Source: Hymenobacter guriensis
GTDB lineage: Bacteria; Bacteroidota; Bacteroidia; Cytophagales; Hymenobacteraceae
Reading direction: 5' to 3'
Length of the DNA stretch: 64,000 nucleotides
Assembly: GCF_015773195.1 (NCBI RefSeq)
Contig: NZ_JADWYK010000014.1
Location: 62,001 to 126,000 of the forward strand
Every line of letters begins with the position of its first letter. Position 1 is the stretch's first letter. Under the pieces are notes generated by a model. The model was not told where the DNA came from, did not search any database, and worked only from the letters and a program-made list of their open reading frames with translations. Shown here piece by piece: positions 16,290-23,481 of this stretch. The translations under genes and the position numbers were made by a program.

Positions 16290-17168
16290 CTAGCACAAAT
16301 GCAGGCTGAACAGGTCGAAGTAGCGGTATTCGAATACATCATTCAGACGGTAGCTGTAGCCCAGGTCGTAGGGGCGGTTGCCGAAGCGGATGTTGCGGAT
16401 ATACTTGCGCAGGATGGTGAACAGGGCCGAGTCGTGCAGTAGGTCGCCCCAGACAAGCACCGGGTCCTGATCGGGGTTGAGCTGCATTTCCTGCATCACC
16501 AGGATGATGTAGTAAATCAGGTCCTCGGGTGTGGTGAAGGCAAACACGTTGCAGAACTCCGGCTGCTTGTCGCGCACCACAAGGAGCGTGACTTCCTGCT
16601 GACTGATGCTCACGTAGAGGCGGCGGGGGGCGCCCCGGTCGCTCTGGTGCACGAGGCCCTCCAGCAGGGCGCTGGTGTGGTGCAGCAGCTTGCCGGTGGG
16701 GTAGAGGCGCCCAAACCACTCGGCCACGTCCCGCCCGGCCGCAAACACGCTCACGATGTCGCGGCCTGCGTGCCGGTAGGAGCGCACCACTTCCCGGGCC
16801 GCGTCGGCGCGGTGGTGCTGACGCAGGTAGGCTTCTTCGTCGCCCTCGCGGAACAGCGGGGCTGGCAGCAGGGTGAAGTGGCGGTTGTGCACCGAAAGGC
16901 GCACCTGATTCCAGCCCGGCTGGCCTACCAGATCATGCTGCGCGGTGAGGGCCTGGAGCTGCTCGGCCAGCGGAGTAGCCGGCTGGGGGGCGTAGTCTTC
17001 CAGCAGCAGAAACTTGTTGCGGCGCACATCGGCCACGCCCACCCGCAGCCCGGCCGCGCCCGCCGAGAGGTACAGGTTGTAGGCGGCCAGCTGGTCCGGG
17101 TCCAGCGTCTCATCACGCAGGCTGGGCAGCGCGGCTAAGGCAGCGGCAGTAGAAGCAGAGTCGGACAC
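16290..17168 (-). CDS. DUF3822 family protein
   Basis: This 292-residue protein matches DUF3822, an actin/hexokinase-fold-like family of unknown function typically next to coaD and rsmD in Bacteroidota. Visible features are NRHFTLLPAPLF, LYVSISQQEVTLLVV and a C-terminal RYFDLFSLHLC. A TACCTTTG element at 17202-17209 means the transcript starts near 17195, excluding the TTG inside the promoter. I use the GTG at 17168, the first plausible start downstream of it. No rsmD gene is present in the window. The biological role is not known. Confidence 0.85.
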   Translation of the reverse strand: MSDSASTAAALAALPSLRDETLDPDQLAAYNLYLSAGAAGLRVGVADVRRNKFLLLEDYAPQPATPLAEQLQALTAQHDLVGQPGWNQVRLSVHNRHFTLLPAPLFREGDEEAYLRQHHRADAAREVVRSYRHAGRDIVSVFAAGRDVAEWFGRLYPTGKLLHHTSALLEGLVHQSDRGAPRRLYVSISQQEVTLLVVRDKQPEFCNVFAFTTPEDLIYYIILVMQEMQLNPDQDPVLVWGDLLHDSALFTILRKYIRNIRFGNRPYDLGYSYRLNDVFEYRYFDLFSLHLC

Positions 17169-17201
17169 GGTCAAAAGCAAAGGAAAAAGAACAGGGGCAC
17201 C

Positions 17202-17209
17202 CAAAGGTA
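17202..17209 (-). promoter_or_regulatory. -7 element TACCTTTG for the DUF3822 gene
   Basis: Exact TAnnTTTG match on the minus strand. It contains an in-frame TTG that would otherwise look like an upstream start. Confidence 0.65.
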
Positions 17210-17248
17210 CAAACCCATTGGCGTTCTGTAGTCCAGGGCCGGGTAGCG

Positions 17249-17354
17249 TGACATAGTAATGTCACACCTGTGACATCAGCACGATTTGCTCGGGACATTA
17301 ATATGTCTTGATCCGGGCATAGTAATGTCCCGGGCAAATCATTACTATGTCCGG
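17249..17354. repeat. Four iterated imperfect palindromes
   Basis: Four related palindromic motifs lie at 17249-17266 (gtgacatagtaatgtcac, perfect), 17292-17308, 17315-17331 and 17339-17354. All are variants of GACATAGTAATGTC on one or other strand. They fill the gap between the Nudix 3' end and the DUF3822 promoter. Confidence 0.7.
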
Positions 17355-17358
17355 CAAG

Positions 17359-17877
17359 CTACCGACGGGTTTTATCGAACACCACCTGGGGGATGAACAC
17401 GTCGTCGGGGCTGAGGATGTGGCGCAGGAGGGGGTGAAGCTGCTGGGGGTCGAAGGCGCCCAGCTGGCGCGGGGTGAAGTACGCCAGCTTGGTGAGCAGC
17501 TGCGCGTCGCGGGCATGCTCGGGGTCGAGGCCCAGCTTGGCTTCAGCGGAATCGTCGGCCAGGTTCACCTCAAAAAACAGCTCCAGGGCCTGCAGCTCCC
17601 CACGCCGAAACTCGTGCACGTGCAAAAAGCGCCCCACCGTCACGGCTAGGCCCGTTTCCTCCCGAAACTCCCGCTGCAGGCACTCCTGCACCGACTCACC
17701 GAACTGCCACCCCCCGCCGGGCGGCGACCAGAACGGAATACCATCGGGCAGCAAGCCCCGGTGAGCGGCCAGCAACACGGCATTCTGGCGCAGCAGCAGG
17801 CCGCCTACCCGCACACGCACCTGGCCGGCGTAGGGTCTGAGCAGCGAAGCGGCAAGGTCGGGCGAAAGATCAGGCAT
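17359..17877 (-). CDS. Nudix hydrolase
   Basis: This 172-residue Nudix protein has the Nudix box beginning at GGGWQFGESVQECLQREFRE and continuing with ETG, with the metal-binding glutamates in REFREE. VRVRVGGLLLRQNAVLLA at the N-terminus is typical of the fold. The start at 17877 (MPDLSPDLAAS) is the first ATG with family-like sequence. It is transcribed after the DUF4126 gene with a 28-nt gap, so both may form one operon reading toward the palindrome cluster. Substrate cannot be assigned. Confidence 0.88.
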   Translation of the reverse strand: MPDLSPDLAASLLRPYAGQVRVRVGGLLLRQNAVLLAAHRGLLPDGIPFWSPPGGGWQFGESVQECLQREFREETGLAVTVGRFLHVHEFRRGELQALELFFEVNLADDSAEAKLGLDPEHARDAQLLTKLAYFTPRQLGAFDPQQLHPLLRHILSPDDVFIPQVVFDKTRR

Positions 17878-17905
17878 GGGTGGTGGAATACGGGGAAAAG
17901 AAAGA

Positions 17906-18508
17906 TTAGTGCCCGGTGGGTGGCAGCGGACGGCGCGAGGCCAGCAGGCGGCGGCCCCGGCGCAACAGCCGCCCCGCAAGGTACACCACAAGCGCTAGGG
18001 CTGCCACCGCTACCAGCACGGGCAGCAGCAGGCCCAGTACCGAGCCTACCACGGCCAGCAGGTTTTCGCCGGTAGCCAGCACGGGGTTGCCCAGGCCGCC
18101 CGTAGTGAGGGTAGAGCCCGCCCGCAGCAGGGAAGTGCCCGTTTGGATGATGCCGGCCGTGCCTCCGCCCACTAGAATGCCAAGTCCCCAGCGCAGCATC
18201 GGGTCCAGCTCGGGCAGGGCCGAGGTCATCAGCAAGGTGCCGGCAATGAAGGAAGCTGGGGTAGTGAGGGTATCCAGGAAATTATCCACCACGGGCACGT
18301 AGTAAGCCAGCATTTCGGCCACTGTGGCCGTAGCCAGCACCCCAAACGCCGCCCAGGTTCCCAGCCACGCAAAGCCCGGCGAAGGCGCCAGAAAGCCCGT
18401 GAGGTAGGCCACGTTGGCGGCCAGCAGGGGCACAAACACCCGGAAGCCGCTGCACGCGGCCAGAGCCAGCCCGAGGGCGCCCGATAACAAGTAAAGCTTG
18501 GGTTCCAT
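17906..18508 (-). CDS. DUF4126 family membrane protein
   Basis: This 200-residue membrane protein has about four to five hydrophobic helices with Gly-rich segments. It matches DUF4126: SGFRVFVPLLAANVAYLTG, VVDNFLDTLTTPASFIAGTL and ILVGGGTAGIIQTGTSLLRA. A basic C-terminal tail (LLRRGRRLLASRRPLPPTGH) is probably cytoplasmic. Family function is unknown. It is divergent from the thioesterase gene with a 76-nt gap. A TACCTTAA element at 18531-18538 on the minus strand is a weak promoter candidate. Confidence 0.9.
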   Translation of the reverse strand: MEPKLYLLSGALGLALAACSGFRVFVPLLAANVAYLTGFLAPSPGFAWLGTWAAFGVLATATVAEMLAYYVPVVDNFLDTLTTPASFIAGTLLMTSALPELDPMLRWGLGILVGGGTAGIIQTGTSLLRAGSTLTTGGLGNPVLATGENLLAVVGSVLGLLLPVLVAVAALALVVYLAGRLLRRGRRLLASRRPLPPTGH

Positions 18509-18570
18509 AGCAGTAGGGCAGTAGTCGGGTTTAAGGTACGCAACTCCGGGGTTCAGGACTATTTGGGCGG

Positions 18571-18578
18571 TACCTTTG
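18571..18578 (+). promoter_or_regulatory. -7 element TACCTTTG for the thioesterase gene
   Basis: Exact TAnnTTTG match ending 6 nt before ATG 18585, implying a leaderless or nearly leaderless mRNA. Confidence 0.75.
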
Positions 18579-18584
18579 CCCTAC

Positions 18585-19028
18585 ATGACACCTCCCGAAC
18601 TCCCCCTGACAACTGCAGCCGAAGCGTTGGAAACCCGCATTCGTCGCCGGCTGCAGCGCCAGCATTTCATGCACCACATCGGTGCCGACCTCACGCGTAT
18701 TGAGCCGGGGCGCGTAGAGGCGGAAGTCCTGCTGCAGCAGCAACACCAGCAGCACGGGGGCTTTGCACACGGTGGCCTAATAGCTACGCTGGCCGATCTG
18801 GTGGCGGGTTTTGCCGCCGTTACCCTGGCCCCGGAAGACGTGAGTTTGGTAACCGCAGAACTAAAAACCACCTACCTGCGCCCCGGCGTGGGTGAAAAGC
18901 TCCGCGCCGTGGGGTGGGTCCTCAAGCCCGGTCGCCGCCTGTACTTCTGCGAGGCCGAAGTGTGGGCCGATGAGAAGCTGATTGCCAAAGCTTCGGCTAC
19001 TATGGCCGTGGTGGAAACACAAGGGTAG
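18585..19028 (+). CDS. PaaI family hotdog thioesterase
   Basis: This 147-residue hotdog-fold protein resembles PaaI-type acyl-CoA thioesterases, which hydrolyse thioesters in phenylacetate or fatty-acid metabolism. The catalytic helix region HGGFAHGGLIATLADLVAGFA, with HGG twice, is clear. KTTYLRPGVGEKLRAVG forms the central beta strands. The start is fixed by the promoter 6 nt upstream. No paa catabolic genes are nearby, so the substrate is uncertain. Confidence 0.92.
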   Translation: MTPPELPLTTAAEALETRIRRRLQRQHFMHHIGADLTRIEPGRVEAEVLLQQQHQQHGGFAHGGLIATLADLVAGFAAVTLAPEDVSLVTAELKTTYLRPGVGEKLRAVGWVLKPGRRLYFCEAEVWADEKLIAKASATMAVVETQG

Positions 19029-19115
19029 GTTTCACCGGAAGCAACTACCGAGCAACACTGGAAGCAGTGCCTCTGCCGCCACACCATTCGGCAAGCTAGG
19101 GACCTGAAACGGGCT

Positions 19116-19123
19116 TAGCTTTG
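19116..19123 (+). promoter_or_regulatory. -7 element TAGCTTTG for the helicase gene
   Basis: Exact TAnnTTTG match 17 nt before the helicase ATG. Confidence 0.7.
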
Positions 19124-19140
19124 TTACTGGAATCCTTCTT

Positions 19141-20553
19141 ATGCTCTCACTCCGCCTTCCTTCCGTCCGCGACTTTTTCCCCTACGAGCCCACGCCCGAC
19201 CAGGCCCAGCTGTTTCAGCAGCTCGACGCCTTTCTGCGCGACGAGCTGCCGGGGCGCAAGGCCTTTGTGCTGCGCGGCTATGCAGGCACGGGCAAAACTA
19301 CCGTGGTCAGCGCTCTGGTGCAGTGGCTGCACCACCGCCAGCGCAAGTACACCCTTATGGCGCCCACCGGCCGCGCCGCCAAGGTGATGAGTACCTACTC
19401 GGGCGTGCCGGCCAGCACCATTCACAAGAAAATCTACCGGCAAACCAGTGGCTCGCCCTCTGAGCGGCTGTCCTTTCAGCGGCAGGTAAACCGCACCGCC
19501 GACATGCTCTACATCGTGGATGAGGCCTCCATGATTTCTGACGAGAAGGCCTTTGGCGAAAACGGCCTGCTCGATGATTTGATGGGCTACGTGTTTGAGA
19601 AGCAAACCAACCGCCTGCTGCTCATTGGCGACACGGCCCAGCTGCCGCCCGTGGGCCAGCTGCTCAGCCCTGCCCTCGACCCCGAGCTGCTGGCCCACCG
19701 CTTCCGGGCCCACGTGCAGTCGGTGGAGCTGCGCCAGGTGATGCGCCAGGCCGAGTCTTCGGGCATTCTGATGAACGCCACGGTCTTGCGCGAAGAGCTG
19801 CGCGAGGAGAAGCCCAAAATCACGTTCTTCACCAAAGGCTACCCCGATATCTTCTCGATGGGCGGTGATAAGCTCGAAGACGGTCTGCGCTGGGCCTACA
19901 AGAACTTCGGCCACGAGAATACTACCATCATCTGCCGCTCCAACAAGAACGCCAACCAGTACAACCAGTTTATCCGGCGCATCCTGTTTGATGCCGAGGA
20001 CGAAATTGAGTCGGGCGACTACCTGATGGTGGTGCGCAACAACTACTTCTGGCTGCCCAAGGACTCAGAAATCGGGTTTCTGGCCAACGGCGACTTTGTG
20101 CAGGTGGTCAAGATTGTGCGGCGCACCGAGGAGTTCGGTTTCCGCTTCGCCGATGCCCGCGTGCGCCTCGTGGATTATCCCGACGAGCCCGACATGGAAG
20201 TAAAGCTCCTGCTCGACACCCTGCACACCGAAAGCCCCGCCCTGCCCGCCGACCGCAGCAAAGCCCTCTACGACGCCGTGAGCGAGGATTACGCCGATCT
20301 GGCCACCAAAAAAGACCGCTCAGCCGCGTTACGCAAAGACCCGTTCCTGAATGCCCTGCAGGTAAAATTTGCCTACGCCCTCACCTGCCACAAAGCTCAG
20401 GGCGGCCAGTGGCAGGCCGTGTTTGTGGACCACGGCTACCTAAAGGACGAAATGGTGAACTCCGAGTTTGCGCGCTGGCTCTACACGGCCATCACGCGGG
20501 CGGCCGAGCGGCTTTTCCTGCTGAACTTCAACCAAAAACTGCTGGCCGAGTAG
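19141..20553 (+). CDS. RecD-like ATP-dependent DNA helicase
   Basis: This 470-residue SF1 helicase has a Walker A motif GYAGTGKT at residues 46-53, MAPTGRAAKVM, a Walker B DEAS at 127-130 and GDTAQLPPVG. A C-terminal UvrD-C-like block FAYALTCHKAQGGQW ends in YTAITRAAERLFLL. The set resembles the AAA_30/RecD2-like helicases that act without RecBC. It carries no nuclease domain. The gene has its own promoter at 19116 and stands alone. A role in recombination or repair is inferred from the family. Confidence 0.92.
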   Translation: MLSLRLPSVRDFFPYEPTPDQAQLFQQLDAFLRDELPGRKAFVLRGYAGTGKTTVVSALVQWLHHRQRKYTLMAPTGRAAKVMSTYSGVPASTIHKKIYRQTSGSPSERLSFQRQVNRTADMLYIVDEASMISDEKAFGENGLLDDLMGYVFEKQTNRLLLIGDTAQLPPVGQLLSPALDPELLAHRFRAHVQSVELRQVMRQAESSGILMNATVLREELREEKPKITFFTKGYPDIFSMGGDKLEDGLRWAYKNFGHENTTIICRSNKNANQYNQFIRRILFDAEDEIESGDYLMVVRNNYFWLPKDSEIGFLANGDFVQVVKIVRRTEEFGFRFADARVRLVDYPDEPDMEVKLLLDTLHTESPALPADRSKALYDAVSEDYADLATKKDRSAALRKDPFLNALQVKFAYALTCHKAQGGQWQAVFVDHGYLKDEMVNSEFARWLYTAITRAAERLFLLNFNQKLLAE

Positions 20554-20654
20554 CTTGCAGGTGCAACCTATTCAGCTAATTACGGGTTTCTCACCAAACG
20601 CTCATGCTGGCAGGTTAAACTGGCAGGATAATTGGCTCGGGCCGCAAAACCATT

Positions 20655-20662
20655 TACTTTTG
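20655..20662 (+). promoter_or_regulatory. -7 element TACTTTTG for the DUF1573 gene
   Basis: Exact TAnnTTTG match 30 nt before the ATG at 20693. Confidence 0.7.
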
Positions 20663-20692
20663 ACTATTACCTACCTTCTCAACTTCCCAGTC

Positions 20693-21226
20693 ATGAAAAA
20701 AGTCCTTGTTCTGGCCCTGTCGCTGATGCTGGGCGGTGCCGCCGCCCAGGCCCAGTCTACTGCCGCTGCCACCACGCAAGCCGCTGGCCCGCAGATTCAG
20801 TTTGCCGAAATGAAGTACGACTTCGGCGTGATTAAGCCCGGCGACGTGGTCGACCACACCTTTACCTTCAAGAACACCGGCACGGCTCCGCTCGTTATTT
20901 CCAACATCCAGGCCAGCTGCGGGTGCACCACGCCCGAGTGGACGCGGGAGCCGGTAATGCCCGGTAAGACGGGTATCATCACGGCCAAATTCAACTCGGC
21001 CGGCAAACTGGGTCAGCAAAACAAGGTCCTGACCATCGACTCCAATTCGGCCTCTGGTCAGGTGATGGTATCATTGGTAGGCGAAATCCGGGAAGGTGGC
21101 AATACTACTGCCGCCGCTGCCAACCCCGCCAAAACCGAGGTAACGGCTCCTACTGACGCCGACGTAAAGCAAAAAACCAAAATGGGCGACGCCAAAATCA
21201 AGGCCAAGCACAAGAAGAACTCGTAA
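20693..21226 (+). CDS. DUF1573 domain-containing secreted protein
   Basis: This 177-residue protein starts with a signal peptide (MKKVLVLALSLMLGGAAAQA) and carries an Ig-like DUF1573 domain: FAEMKYDFGVIKPGDVVDHT, TFKNTGTAPLVISNIQASCG and a CGC motif. The family resembles ASH/MSP-type beta domains and is common in the envelope of Bacteroidota. A lysine-rich tail (KQKTKMGDAKIKAKHKKNS) follows. The ATG at 20693 is placed by promoter and signal peptide. Function is unknown. Confidence 0.92.
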   Translation: MKKVLVLALSLMLGGAAAQAQSTAAATTQAAGPQIQFAEMKYDFGVIKPGDVVDHTFTFKNTGTAPLVISNIQASCGCTTPEWTREPVMPGKTGIITAKFNSAGKLGQQNKVLTIDSNSASGQVMVSLVGEIREGGNTTAAAANPAKTEVTAPTDADVKQKTKMGDAKIKAKHKKNS

Positions 21227-21241
21227 TCGATTCTCCCTTAT

Positions 21242-21277
21242 AAAAAAGGCGCTCCGTGCATACGGAGCGCCTTTTTT
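21242..21277. terminator. Bidirectional terminator
   Basis: Stem aaaaaaggcgctccg / cggagcgccttttttt-like with a 6-nt loop. It lies between the convergent DUF1573 and EamA genes. Confidence 0.9.
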
Positions 21278-21305
21278 ATGGGCTATTGTCAGACTCATAC
21301 CAGCT

Positions 21306-21716
21306 TTATTTGGGCGCCTTCGTGAAGGCAATTAGCAAGGCGCCGCCGCCCATGAGGGCCGCGCCCAGCCACACCTGCCAGGTGATTTTCTCCTTGAGAA
21401 ATACGGCGGCCAGCACAATCGAGAACACCAGGGAAATCTTATCGAACGAGGACGTTTGCGAGGCCTGCCCCAGCTTGAGGGCCTGAAACGAGAACAGCGA
21501 CGACGCGCAGGTGATAATGCCTGCGGCCACCAGAAACAGCCAGGTGCGCCGGTCTATTTCGGCCACTTGCCCCAGGTGTCCTTGCCAGGCCACCACGCCC
21601 CAGGCCACGCCCACAATCAGCACCGACTGGATGGCGAAGGCCACGCTCGACTCGATATTCTTCACGCCCACCTTGGAAAGCGTCACCACCACGGCCGCCG
21701 ACACGGCCGCCAGCAA
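21306..21716 (-). CDS. Small EamA-type transporter with an amber codon near its start
   Basis: The frame encodes about 136 residues and four to five membrane helices of the single-domain EamA/DMT type, with VVVTLSKVGVKNIESSVAFA and FSFQALKLGQASQTSSFDKI. Such proteins export small metabolites and work as dimers or pairs. The natural-looking start ATG at 21734 is followed by TGG and then TAG (21726-21728) before IFSLLAAVSA. The TAG stands where related proteins have a second Trp. The only start after it is TTG 21716, which trims six residues from the first helix. The gene may be a fresh pseudogene or may still be read from TTG. Confidence 0.65.
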   Translation of the reverse strand: MLAAVSAAVVVTLSKVGVKNIESSVAFAIQSVLIVGVAWGVVAWQGHLGQVAEIDRRTWLFLVAAGIITCASSLFSFQALKLGQASQTSSFDKISLVFSIVLAAVFLKEKITWQVWLGAALMGGGALLIAFTKAPK

Positions 21717-21919
21717 CGAGAAAATCTACCACATAGAAAAGACATACGCGTTAGGTAGCTAATACGCAGAGAGTAGAGTGATAGCTGTATTGTATAGTGC
21801 CGAGCGCCGGACAGTATAGTCAATACTCTACTTTAATTATTAAAGGAGTAAAGAATAGGGGGAGCTGTTAATTTTTCTGAGCATTTGTGGCAGCTACGTT
21901 GGCACTAAGTATTGCGCTA

Positions 21920-23257
21920 CTACTGAAGTAGTAGCTGCCGGCGTGTAAAGCCCGCTTGCGTTTGTATTTCCAGCAGGTAGTTTCCTTTGGGTTGCTTGCT
22001 CAAATTAAGCTGCTTATCGATGGGTAGTATAGCTGCTTGATACACCACGCGGCCCATCATGTCGATTACCCGGATAGCCTTTACTGCCCCTGTGCTAGTG
22101 GGCAACTGCATCGTAATATAGCCTGTGGTGCTAGGATTGGGAAAGAGGTCAAGAACAAAACTTTGCTGAGTAGGACGGATGGCCAGTGTTGTTCCAGTGT
22201 AATGGGCTATTCCAAGATATTCAAGGCTTTCCACTGCGGGAACAATAGTAGAAAGAACCTGCCAGCCGGCAGTAGGGGAAGTAAACTGGATAGAAAGGTA
22301 GCTGTTGGTAGATTCCAGGCTGGTCCAGGTCTGGCCTTCGTCGTAAGTAATGGCTGATCCTTTGGCCGCGGAAGTAATGCCACCACCATAGACGCGGGCT
22401 CCGGCAATGTAGGCTCGGCTGCCTGGCACTGTCGTAAGAACATCGGTCTTTACAGGTGGATTAGCAGCATTTTGCCAAGTTAAGCCGCCGTCGGTAGTGG
22501 CTTGGAAAGGCTCTTGTGAGAAAGAAGAGAGTAGCGCATGCTGTGCATCTCGAAATACTACCTCCCCGTAAATAGAAGCGTTGGTAGGTAAGGCCCGCGC
22601 CTGCCAGCTATTGCCACGATCGGTGCTTAAACAAACAGCTAAAGGCTTGCCATGCGTGGTGTATACGGTTACCCACAAAATACCCTCAGCCGTGTGCAGG
22701 CTCGACAGTACTTGGCCTGCCGGTAGCACCGGAAAAGTGGTTTGCGAATTCCAGGTCTGACCACCGTCGGTGGTGCGGTAAAGTCTGCCGGTAGGTATAT
22801 CCAGCAATAGGCCATCCATCAGAGTGGAAAAGTGTAGCATTTTGGGAGATACAGTCACTTCGGGCAGAGGACGCTGAGTCCAAGAGGCACCGCCATCAGA
22901 TGTATAATACAGTTTTGCTACTGGGGAGGAACTGACTTCAGTGTGCTCGTTTATTACCCAGGCATGCTGGCTGTCGACTGCCTCCACTACGCTTCGTGTG
23001 AAACGGCCGGCAGCGGGCGCGGCGGGCCCTACGTTCTGCCAGGTTTTTCCTCCATCAGTAGTACGTGAAAGCAAGGTAGTAAATGGTGCTGCGAAGTAAG
23101 AGGTGTTGGCAAACCAGGCTACCTGCGCATCTACCGGAACAAGATGAGCCCCAAATAATTCCGTGCCTACGCTTACTGGGTTGCTTGCTGCTTGCCATTG
23201 TGCCTGAACTGCAATATGGCCGCAGATGAATAGAAGAAAAAGAAATAGGCTACGCAT
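21920..23257 (-). CDS. T9SS-secreted Asp-box beta-propeller protein
   Basis: This 445-residue protein has a signal peptide (MRSLFLFLLFICGHIAVQA), then a beta-propeller with at least five Asp-box or BNR-type repeats (RTTDGGKTWQ, YTSDGGASWTQ, RTTDGGQTWN, LSTDRGNSWQ, ATTDGGLTWQ). It ends in a C-terminal T9SS type A sorting domain (DLFPNPSTTGYITMQL ... GNYLLEIQTQ). It should therefore be exported and attached or released by the T9SS. Ligand or enzymatic activity is not evident. Start is ATG 23257; a TTG three codons upstream is unlikely. The DNA is visibly less GC-rich than its neighbours. Confidence 0.9.
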   Translation of the reverse strand: MRSLFLFLLFICGHIAVQAQWQAASNPVSVGTELFGAHLVPVDAQVAWFANTSYFAAPFTTLLSRTTDGGKTWQNVGPAAPAAGRFTRSVVEAVDSQHAWVINEHTEVSSSPVAKLYYTSDGGASWTQRPLPEVTVSPKMLHFSTLMDGLLLDIPTGRLYRTTDGGQTWNSQTTFPVLPAGQVLSSLHTAEGILWVTVYTTHGKPLAVCLSTDRGNSWQARALPTNASIYGEVVFRDAQHALLSSFSQEPFQATTDGGLTWQNAANPPVKTDVLTTVPGSRAYIAGARVYGGGITSAAKGSAITYDEGQTWTSLESTNSYLSIQFTSPTAGWQVLSTIVPAVESLEYLGIAHYTGTTLAIRPTQQSFVLDLFPNPSTTGYITMQLPTSTGAVKAIRVIDMMGRVVYQAAILPIDKQLNLSKQPKGNYLLEIQTQAGFTRRQLLLQ

Positions 23258-23416
23258 TGGAGTCAACAGTTACTGAGAAGTTAAGAAGCGAAATGAAGAA
23301 CATTTCCTAGGTACCTGACCGCGAGGAGTGGTAATGAGTTGCATCGACTGAGTTGCACCTAGGGAGTGTATGTGCTGCAGTCTTCATACAGCCTCTCAAA
23401 CGACCTTTTCGCGGCG

Positions 23417-23424
23417 TATCTTTG
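23417..23424 (+). promoter_or_regulatory. -7 element TATCTTTG upstream of topB
   Basis: Exact TAnnTTTG match. It lies inside what would be a longer in-frame extension of topB, so the ATG at 23353 cannot be on the transcript. Confidence 0.65.
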
Positions 23425-23481
23425 TTGATTGTCTGCCGGCCCAGCGCCGGTGCTATCATCCATCCGAGAGAACCCCAAGAG

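Noticed and set aside
5751..21728. Possible reassignment of TAG as a sense codon
   Set aside because: TAG ends several intact genes here (for example the helicase, the thioesterase and the 13038 gene), so the two in-frame TAGs are best read as mutations.
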